Under the pieces are notes generated by a model. The model had not been told where the DNA came from and ran no database searches. It worked only from the letters and a program-made list of their open reading frames with translations. From assembly GCF_047238125.1 (NCBI RefSeq), contig NZ_JBDFMH010000001.1:2170001-2234000 (forward strand): a stretch of 64,000 bases of DNA, written 5' to 3'. Below are positions 57,997 through 64,000 of the stretch, one piece after another; within the stretch, counting starts at the first letter, position 1, and each line of letters starts with the position of its first letter. The stretch is from JBDFMH01 sp047238125. Lineage in GTDB: Bacteria; Pseudomonadota; Alphaproteobacteria; Sphingomonadales; Sphingomonadaceae. The position numbers and the translations under genes were made by a program.

Positions 57997-59008
57997 AATC
58001 GTCGCCCTTGCCGCCCAGCATGATCGTGCCGGCTTCGGCCAGGCGGCGCGCGGTCGCCAGGATCTCGCGCTGGGCGTCCTGCACCTCGGCCAGGCGCATC
58101 GGCCCGCGATCGTTCATCTCGTCCTGGATCGAGGAAGCGGCACGGCTCGACATGCAGCCGAACATCCGGTTGCGCAGCCGTTCGTCGGCGCCCTTCAGCG
58201 CCACGATCAGCACTTCGTTGTCCACCGTGCGCAGCAACGCGCCCAGGCTCTTCTCGTCCAGCTCCATCAGATTGTCGAAGACGAACATCTCCTCCTCGAC
58301 CGAGCGGGCGAGCGCCTTGTCCATCTTGCCCAGCGTGCGCAGGATGCGCTGGTCGGTGCCGGTACGCGTGTTGTTGATGATCTTCGCTGCCTCGGCCGCG
58401 CCGCCGCGACTGGAAACCGCGCCCGATGTCTTGCGCGCCACCTGGCGCAGCAGGATCCGCTCGAGATCCTCCAGCGCCTCGGCCGGAACCGGCCCGAGCG
58501 TCGCGATCCGGTAGACGATGTCACCCTGCAGATCCGGATCCAGCAGTTGCAGCACATCGGCCGCGATCGGCGGATCGAGATGCGCCAGCACAAGCGCCGC
58601 CACCTGCGCATGTTCATGCTCGATCAGCGCCGCGATCGCCTGCGGATCCATCCACTTGAGCGAGTCGAGCGTGGAAATACGGGTGGCCGGCGTAATCCGG
58701 GCGAGCACGCCTTCGGCACGCTCCGCACCCAGCGCGCGTTCCATGACGCCGCGGATTTGGGCATCGCCGTTGAAGCCGATCGTGGTGCGTTCGCGGGCGC
58801 GGGACAGGAACAGGTCCAGCACGCCGTTCACCTGGCGCTCGGACACGTCGGTGACGCCGAACATCGCGCCGCCCAGCTGCTGCACCTCGTCCGGATCGAG
58901 CCGCGACAGCACTTCGGCGGCCTCGGCTTCCTCGAGCAGCATCAGCAGGATCGCGGCCGCTTCGCCGCCCTGCGGCACGGGAGCGGTGGCGGTGGCGACG
59001 TCAGCCAT
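57989..59008 (-). CDS. fliG: Flagellar motor switch protein FliG
   Basis: The 339-residue protein is the rotor torque component. It has ARM-like N-terminal repeats (AAILLMLLEEAEAAEVLSRLDPDEVQQLGGAM) and middle and C-terminal domains with MFVFDNLMELDEKSLGALLRTVDNEVLIVALKGADERLRNRMFGCMSSRAA, the charged torque helix region. ATG 59008 was chosen (MADVATATAP), overlapping fliF by 8 bp. Confidence 0.94.
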   Translation of the reverse strand: MADVATATAPVPQGGEAAAILLMLLEEAEAAEVLSRLDPDEVQQLGGAMFGVTDVSERQVNGVLDLFLSRARERTTIGFNGDAQIRGVMERALGAERAEGVLARITPATRISTLDSLKWMDPQAIAALIEHEHAQVAALVLAHLDPPIAADVLQLLDPDLQGDIVYRIATLGPVPAEALEDLERILLRQVARKTSGAVSSRGGAAEAAKIINNTRTGTDQRILRTLGKMDKALARSVEEEMFVFDNLMELDEKSLGALLRTVDNEVLIVALKGADERLRNRMFGCMSSRAASSIQDEMNDRGPMRLAEVQDAQREILATARRLAEAGTIMLGGKGDDYV

Positions 59009-60776
59009 TCTGGTCCTCACTGGTCTTCATGTCGGACCGGATCAGATCGCGCACGACGAGCGCGGCGCGGGCCGGGTCCTGGCGGACGAAATTGCGGATC
59101 AGCTGGGCACGCGCCTCATAGCTGTGTGCGCCCTCGATCATGTCGAGCGTCACCATCGGCGCGCCATCGTTGGAGATCGGGCTCGCGGCCACTGCGGCGG
59201 CCATCTCCTGCCCGATCTGCTGGCGCTGGGCAGTGGTGACGGCGGCCTTCTCGGCCTTGGCGGCCTTGGCCTTGCCCAGCAGCGGGCGCGCCACCCCGAA
59301 CACGATCAGCGCGGCAACCAGCAGCGCGGACAGGTTGCGCGCCACCATGCCGACCCAGGAAGCCTCGTACCACGGAGTCTCCTCGACCATCTCGGTCGCG
59401 AAAGCGCGGGCGGAAACGGCGATCAGATCGCCACGCTGCTGATCGAAGCCGACCGCGCCCTTCACCAGTGCCTCCAGCGCGGCGATCTCGGCCTTGCCAC
59501 GCGGCTTGCCGTCGGGGTTCTTCAGCGCGACGGCCACCGACAGCCGCCGCACGGTGCCGACCGGGTTGCGCGTGACGGAGACTTCGCGGCCAAGCTCGAA
59601 CGTGCGGTTGAAGGTTTCGGAGGTGCGATCCGCCGGCACGGTGCCAGGCGTGGCCGTACCGGCCGTGCCGGCCGCAGCCGCGGTGGCGGGGGCCGCCCCC
59701 GGGGCGCCGGCCGGCGGCGTCGCCGGCGGTGCGGCGGGGTTGTTGGCGGTGACCGTGGAGGCGCCCGGCGCGCTGTTCGACAGATAGCCCGGAATGCCCA
59801 TCGCGGCCTGGCCCGGCAATTCCTTCGCCCAGCCGCCCTGTTCGGCGCGGACGACCGCGGTATCCTTCGGGAAGCTCTCGCGCGTCGCCTGGGTCTCGGT
59901 GAAATCCAGATCGGCGTGCACTTCCGCGGTGAAGTTGCCCGCGCCGACCAGCGGGGTCAGCAGCTTGGTCACGGCTTCCTGGTAGCGCTGCTCGATCTGC
60001 TGCTGCAGCTCGACCTGGCGGCTGGCGGCCTGCGCCGCGGGATCGCCGCCGCCGGACGACAGCAACCGGCCAGATTGGTCGACGATCGAGACATTGTCGG
60101 CATTCATACCCGGCACCGATGCGGCGACGAGCTGCGCGATCGCGCGGGTCTGGGTTTCGGAAAGGGTGCGTCCGCCGCGCAGCTTCAGCATCACCGACGC
60201 CGCCGGTGCGGACCGATCGCGCAGGAACACGCTGGGCTGTTCCACCGCCAGATGCACGCGGGCGCTTTCAACCGAATCGATCGTCTCGATCGTGCGCGCC
60301 AGATCCATCTCGGATGCGCCGCGCAGCCGCTCGCCTTCCACCGCGCGGCTGGCGCCCATCGGCATCGAATCGAGCATGCTGGACGCGCTCGGCGCGCCCT
60401 TGGGCAGGCCGGCCTGCGCCAGCAGCATCCGCGCCTGATGGAAATCGTCTTCGCCAACCGAGAGCGCACCGGTGCCGCTGTCGATCTCGTAATCGATCCC
60501 TGCGCCCTTCAGCGTATCGACCATCGCGGCCTTGTCGCCATCGTCCAGGCCGGAGAACAGGTCGCGCTGCGGCGGGCTGGCGAGCGTCGCCCACGCCAGC
60601 GCGGCCGCCCCCAGCACACCCACCAGCATCGCGGCCGGCAGGCTCTTGGCGACGGCGGGCTGCGCCATCACGCCACGGGCGCGTTCCAGCAGCGATCCCA
60701 TGCCGGGGCCGGCGGCAAGCCGCGGCCCGGTCGTGGCGAGGGCGGTTCCGCCCGGAGAGGCAATGATCTCGCTCAT
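59001..60776 (-). CDS. fliF: Flagellar MS-ring protein FliF
   Basis: The 591-residue protein has two membrane segments (about 48-68 and 452-472), with large periplasmic ring-building domains between them (LFSGLDDGDKAAMVDTLKGAGIDYEIDSG; VHLAVEQPSVFLRDR). A disordered Pro/Ala-rich loop lies at 340-395, and the C-terminus binds FliG. ATG 60776 lies 1 bp after the fliE stop. Confidence 0.94.
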   Translation of the reverse strand: MSEIIASPGGTALATTGPRLAAGPGMGSLLERARGVMAQPAVAKSLPAAMLVGVLGAAALAWATLASPPQRDLFSGLDDGDKAAMVDTLKGAGIDYEIDSGTGALSVGEDDFHQARMLLAQAGLPKGAPSASSMLDSMPMGASRAVEGERLRGASEMDLARTIETIDSVESARVHLAVEQPSVFLRDRSAPAASVMLKLRGGRTLSETQTRAIAQLVAASVPGMNADNVSIVDQSGRLLSSGGGDPAAQAASRQVELQQQIEQRYQEAVTKLLTPLVGAGNFTAEVHADLDFTETQATRESFPKDTAVVRAEQGGWAKELPGQAAMGIPGYLSNSAPGASTVTANNPAAPPATPPAGAPGAAPATAAAAGTAGTATPGTVPADRTSETFNRTFELGREVSVTRNPVGTVRRLSVAVALKNPDGKPRGKAEIAALEALVKGAVGFDQQRGDLIAVSARAFATEMVEETPWYEASWVGMVARNLSALLVAALIVFGVARPLLGKAKAAKAEKAAVTTAQRQQIGQEMAAAVAASPISNDGAPMVTLDMIEGAHSYEARAQLIRNFVRQDPARAALVVRDLIRSDMKTSEDQNG

Positions 60777-60777
60777 G

Positions 60778-61134
60778 TCAGACCGGCATGCTCATGATAT
60801 CCTTGTAGGCGGCCAGCAGCTTGTTCCTGACCTGCAGCGTCGCCTGGAAGCCGACCGACGCCTGCTCGCGCGACAGCATCACCTGCGCGATGTCAGTGAT
60901 CTCGCCGCGCTCGAACGCGACCGACTTGGCCGACGCATCGGCCTGCAGCGCGTTCACCTGATCGAGCGCGCCCTTCAGCGTGCTCGTGAAATCGGCCGGG
61001 CCCGCCTGCGGGCTGCCGGCGGGCGCGATGCCGGGGGCGGCGCCGGGGGTGCCGGCGGCCTTCTGCAGCGCTTCGTTCTTCTGCAGGATGGCACTGCGCA
61101 TCGCCATCAGGCTGGATGTGTCGATCCGGGTCAT
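60778..61134 (-). CDS. fliE: Flagellar hook-basal body protein FliE
   Basis: The 118-residue protein ends in the FliE pattern DFTSTLKGALDQVNALQADASAKSVAFERGEITDIAQVMLSREQASVGFQATLQVRNKLLAAYKDIMSMPV. It links the MS ring to the rod. It starts the operon running to flhB, preceded 11 bp away by the activator gene. Confidence 0.92.
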   Translation of the reverse strand: MTRIDTSSLMAMRSAILQKNEALQKAAGTPGAAPGIAPAGSPQAGPADFTSTLKGALDQVNALQADASAKSVAFERGEITDIAQVMLSREQASVGFQATLQVRNKLLAAYKDIMSMPV

Positions 61135-61145
61135 CGCTCAGTCCC

Positions 61146-62429
61146 TCAGGCGGCTTCGCGCATGTCGGCGAGCCGATAGCGCAGCGTGCGTTCGCTGATG
61201 CCCAGCCGCTGGGCAGCGCGGATTCGGCTGCCGCCGGTGGCGACCAGCGCCTCGCGGATCGCCTGCGCCTGCAGCGCACGAGTCACTTCGGCCAGCCGCG
61301 CCGGGCCGGTGGCCAGCGTCGCCACCGGGGTCGCGATCTCGATCGTATCGGCCTGCAACTGCGGCTGGCGCACGGGCGCAATCGCAGGGCCGTCGATCGC
61401 CAGATCCCCGGCCTCGATGCGATCGCCTTCGCGCAGCAGCAGCGCGCGCTGAATGACATTCTCCAGCTCGCGGACATTGCCCGGCCAGTCGTGCGCCATC
61501 AGCTTGTCCAGCGCCGCGGCGGTCGGCCATGGCAGGGCCTGACCCGCCGGCAGGTGGCGCAGCAGCAGCGCGGCGGTGATCGCGCGCACGTCCTGGCGGC
61601 GCTCGCGCAGCGGCTTCAGCGTCAGCGGCATCACGTTGAGCCGCCAGTATAGATCGGCGCGGAAGCGCCCGGCGGCGACTTCGCCGGCAAGATCCTTGTT
61701 GGCCGCCGCGACGATGCGGATATCGACCGGTACCGCGCGGGTGGCGCCCACCGGCAGCACTTCGCGTTCCTGGATCGCGCGCAGCAGCTTGGCCTGCAGC
61801 GCGATCGGCAGTTCGGCGACTTCGTCCAGGAACAGCGTACCACCCTCGGCGGCGCGGAACAGCCCCTCGCCCGCCGCGCCGGCACCGGTGAAGCTGCCCT
61901 TCTGGTGGCCGAACAGCATCGCTTCCAGCATCGTTTCCGGCAGCGCCGCGCAGTTGACGGCCACGAACGGCTTGTCGGCGCGGGCGGACCCGGCGTGGAG
62001 GAAGCGCGCGAGTCCTTCCTTGCCAGTGCCAGTCTCGCCCAGGATCAACGCGGTCGCATCGGACGCAGCGATCCGCTCCGCCAGCCGCAGGAAGGTGGCG
62101 CTCTCGGGCTCGCCGCAGGCCGGGCGATGCCGAGGGCGAACGAGCTCGGCAGCCAGGGCATGCGCGAACGGCATGTCGGCGAAATCGTAGCGCAGCAGAG
62201 CTGGCCGGCCCGGGCGCCCGGCCGTCAGGCTGGCGGCACCGTCGGCGCGTTCGACCAGGATGTCGCCGTGCTGGGCGAGTCCGGCTTCGGCGATGTCGAG
62301 CAGACGGCGGCTGTCGCGGCCGGAAACTCCCGTCGGGTCGATCCGGCCGGCGGGCAGTCCGGCCCCGGCCAGCCAGGCGCACAGCGTGGGATGCGCGACG
62401 GCGGCAGCTTCGCTCAGGCCAACGAACAT
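61146..62429 (-). CDS. Sigma-54-dependent flagellar transcription activator
   Basis: The 427-residue protein has a N-terminal domain of about 110 residues without a recognisable response-regulator fold, then an AAA+ domain with Walker A GETGTGKE (131-138), the sigma-54 contact loop GSFTGA (178-183; usual form GAFTGA) and Walker B TLFLDE. A C-terminal Fis-type helix-turn-helix follows (GSRIRAAQRLGISERTLRYRLADM). It resembles FlbD/FleQ-type activators of flagellar genes. It lies upstream of fliE and divergent from fliC. Confidence 0.85.
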   Translation of the reverse strand: MFVGLSEAAAVAHPTLCAWLAGAGLPAGRIDPTGVSGRDSRRLLDIAEAGLAQHGDILVERADGAASLTAGRPGRPALLRYDFADMPFAHALAAELVRPRHRPACGEPESATFLRLAERIAASDATALILGETGTGKEGLARFLHAGSARADKPFVAVNCAALPETMLEAMLFGHQKGSFTGAGAAGEGLFRAAEGGTLFLDEVAELPIALQAKLLRAIQEREVLPVGATRAVPVDIRIVAAANKDLAGEVAAGRFRADLYWRLNVMPLTLKPLRERRQDVRAITAALLLRHLPAGQALPWPTAAALDKLMAHDWPGNVRELENVIQRALLLREGDRIEAGDLAIDGPAIAPVRQPQLQADTIEIATPVATLATGPARLAEVTRALQAQAIREALVATGGSRIRAAQRLGISERTLRYRLADMREAA

Positions 62430-62658
62430 TCCCGAATTCCCCTGACTGATCTTCCGCGGGATACGCGCGCTTGCGCCCGTGTTCCGTTGAATCCGATTTA
62501 CGGCTGAATTGGTTAACGGCCTGTAAAGCGAACCTGCCCGCCGGCCGGGGTCGACATTCCGGGCTTAAGCGCCGCGCCGACCGGTCGTTACCCGGTTCGT
62601 GGCTGCCGGCTCCTTCTCGCCGGGCCGGCCAGCAAACTGAGCGGGAAAGGAATTTTCG

Positions 62659-63486
62659 ATGACCGTGATCAACTCCAATTCGTCGGCGCTGCGCGCCCAG
62701 AACGCTTCGCGCATGGCCGACATGGGCCTGGCAACCGCGATGGAGCGCCTGTCGACCGGCAAGCGCATCAATTCCGCGAAGGACGACGCCGCCGGCCTCG
62801 CCATCGCCTCGTCGATGACCTCGCAGATCCGCGGCATGAACCAGGGCATCCGCAACGCCAATGACGGCATCTCGATGGCGCAGACCGCCGAAGGCGCGCT
62901 GTCGGAAGTCAACAACATGTTCCAGCGCGTCCGCGAACTGTCGGTTCAGGCCGCCAGCGGCACCTATGGCACCGACGACATGGTCAACATCCAGGCCGAA
63001 ATCACCGAGCTGACCAGCCAGGTGACCGACGTGCTGACCAACACCAAGTTCAACAACGTCGCGCTGTTCGATGCGTCGGCCGGCACCGCCGGTGTCGTCA
63101 CCATCCAGGTCGGCGCTTCGATCGACGACACGGTCGATCTCGATCTGGGTGACGTGCTCGGCGATGCCGATATCACCGCCGCCATCGCCATCGACGTGAC
63201 CACCGACTCGAGCAACGCCAACCTGACGCTGGTCGATGATGCGCTGAAGGCGCTGAACACGCAGCGCGCCAGCCTCGGTGCCGCGCAGAGCCGCCTGGAA
63301 TCGGCCGTCAACGTGCAGACCTCGAACGCGACCAGCCTGAGCGATGCGCGCAGCCGCATCGAGGACACCGACTTCTCGGCCGAGACCACTGCGCTCGCCA
63401 AGTCGCAGATCCTGAGCCAGGCTTCGACCGCGATGCTGGCCCAGGCCAACCAGAGCCAGCAGGGCGTGCTGAGCCTGCTGCGCTAA
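62659..63486 (+). CDS. fliC: Flagellin
   Basis: The 275-residue protein has conserved D0/D1 ends (MTVINSNSSALRAQNASRMADMGLATAMERLSTGKRINSAKDDAAGLAIA... and FSAETTALAKSQILSQASTAMLAQANQSQQGVLSLLR) and a very short variable centre (ASIDDTVDLDLGDVLGDAD). It polymerises into the filament. AAAGGAA precedes ATG 62659. In the 229-bp gap before it I see only weak candidate promoters: a sigma-28-like TTAAG-N14-GTCGTTAC at 62565-62591, and no convincing sigma-54 site. Confidence 0.95.
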   Translation: MTVINSNSSALRAQNASRMADMGLATAMERLSTGKRINSAKDDAAGLAIASSMTSQIRGMNQGIRNANDGISMAQTAEGALSEVNNMFQRVRELSVQAASGTYGTDDMVNIQAEITELTSQVTDVLTNTKFNNVALFDASAGTAGVVTIQVGASIDDTVDLDLGDVLGDADITAAIAIDVTTDSSNANLTLVDDALKALNTQRASLGAAQSRLESAVNVQTSNATSLSDARSRIEDTDFSAETTALAKSQILSQASTAMLAQANQSQQGVLSLLR

Positions 63487-63519
63487 GCGCCACTTCAGTA
63501 AGAGTAGCGTATTCGACAG

Positions 63520-63551
63520 CCCCCGGCGCGGCCTTCCGCGTCGGGGGTTTT
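63520..63551 (+). terminator. Rho-independent terminator of fliC
   Basis: CCCCCGGCGCGG (63520-63531), a CCTT loop and CCGCGTCGGGGG (63536-63547) form a 12-bp stem with one G-T pair, followed by TTTT. It lies 34 bp after the flagellin stop. Confidence 0.85.
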
Positions 63552-63643
63552 CGCGTGCGCCGCGTGCGCGGCATCGTCCTAATCGGATCGGCTATGGTCC
63601 TGCCGCGCGGCCTGATCGACAAGGGCGGCTGAGGAGATCAGCC

Positions 63644-64000
63644 ATGCTCGCACCCATCGACGCCGGCGGCAGCACTCGCGTCGGCTATGTTCCCCCCGCC
63701 CCGCCCGCCCCCGATCCCGCACGGATCGAGCGCGACTATCAGGTCGCCGACGACAGGGTGATCGAATGGAGCCCCAGCCTGTTCGGGCTGATCCCGCTCG
63801 GCGGGCTGGGCGGCAGCCGCACCATCACCGCGACCGAGGGCCGGTTGCTTGACAACCTCACCCGCGACCGCGGTTTCCTGGGCCTGAAGGAATTCAAGGA
63901 CATTGCCGACCAGGCCTTTTCGGTATCGGAATCGCGCGTGCCGCCGCCCGGTGACATTCCCGCGCACGCGCAGCGCCAGATCGATGCGCTGCCGCCGGCC
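63644..64000 (+). CDS. Hypothetical protein, partial (right edge)
   Basis: The 119 visible residues start MLAPIDAGGSTRVGYVPPAPPAPDPARIERDYQVADDRV and include a helix LTRDRGFLGLKEFKDIADQAFSVSES. There is a Pro-rich start and no signal peptide. ATG 63644 has GAGGAG 7 bp upstream. The frame is open at the edge, so the end is missing. It follows the flagellin gene with its own ribosome site, but a flagellar role is not shown. Confidence 0.6.
   Translation, partial: MLAPIDAGGSTRVGYVPPAPPAPDPARIERDYQVADDRVIEWSPSLFGLIPLGGLGGSRTITATEGRLLDNLTRDRGFLGLKEFKDIADQAFSVSESRVPPPGDIPAHAQRQIDALPPA

Noticed and set aside
56114..59239. A 1041-codon open frame on the plus strand opposite fliI, fliH and fliG
   Set aside because: Low-complexity His/Arg/Asp-rich translation typical of antisense frames in high-GC genes; the minus strand encodes the recognised flagellar genes.
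62541..62591. Sigma-54 promoter upstream of fliC
   Set aside because: Possible GG-N10-GC spacings exist by chance in this GC-rich gap, but none matches the rest of the consensus. Only a weak sigma-28-like site is noted.

Overview
The window comes from a GC-rich (about 65%) alphaproteobacterial chromosome, most likely Sphingomonas or a close sphingomonad. The clues are an SWFGD/DUF2171 protein, a short 275-residue flagellin, the fliE-to-flhB gene order and sphingomonad-style palindromic repeats. No 16S rRNA is present, so the genus is an inference.

Layout. (1) Positions 1-4505 are ordinary chromosome: a patatin-like phospholipase (cut by the left edge), a neutral zinc metallopeptidase, an NADP-dependent MDR oxidoreductase and an SWFGD/DUF2171 protein. 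(2) Position 4506 starts a tRNA-Ala(CGC) gene. A complete-looking 42.1-kb prophage is integrated in it, bounded by 58-bp direct repeats at 4533-4590 (attL) and 46638-46695 (attR). (3) From 46715 to the right edge lies a flagellar cluster, fliS and fliD up to fliE on the minus strand. It is headed by a sigma-54-type activator gene, with the flagellin gene divergent from it and a further partial gene after that.

The prophage is a lambda-like siphophage. Its left arm (minus strand) holds the integrase and a tightly overlapped operon of small unknown genes, including three related cysteine-motif proteins. A CI-like S24 repressor and a Cro-like gene diverge at about 11.35 kb, with palindromic operators. 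Rightward genes then follow: a primase, a DUF3987 protein, a cluster of 13 TGTAGCA repeats that looks like a replication origin, and a NusG-like antiterminator. The structural operon follows: small and large terminase, an unexpected SGNH-hydrolase-like protein, gpW, portal, a protease-capsid fusion, tail tube, a tail chaperone pair with a canonical -1 frameshift site, tape measure and a large tail protein with collagen-like repeats. Lysis genes come next: membrane proteins, endolysin, and Rz with an embedded Rz1. Several reversed genes (BRCT+SWIM, a small membrane protein, a 57-residue YYRRRA protein) interrupt the late operon and look like morons.

The right accessory end of the prophage (41.2-46.6 kb) is the most unusual part. 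It has a HigB/HigA toxin-antitoxin pair, a divergent IHF-like protein, an array of six hairpins, a three-gene unit of Dam-type methyltransferase, unknown protein and PIN nuclease joined by overlapping stop/start codons, and a HIRAN protein. A 17-bp palindromic operator occurs in pairs upstream of higB, upstream of higA and upstream of the integrase operon. This suggests that one regulator, most simply HigA, links the toxin-antitoxin system to integration and excision.
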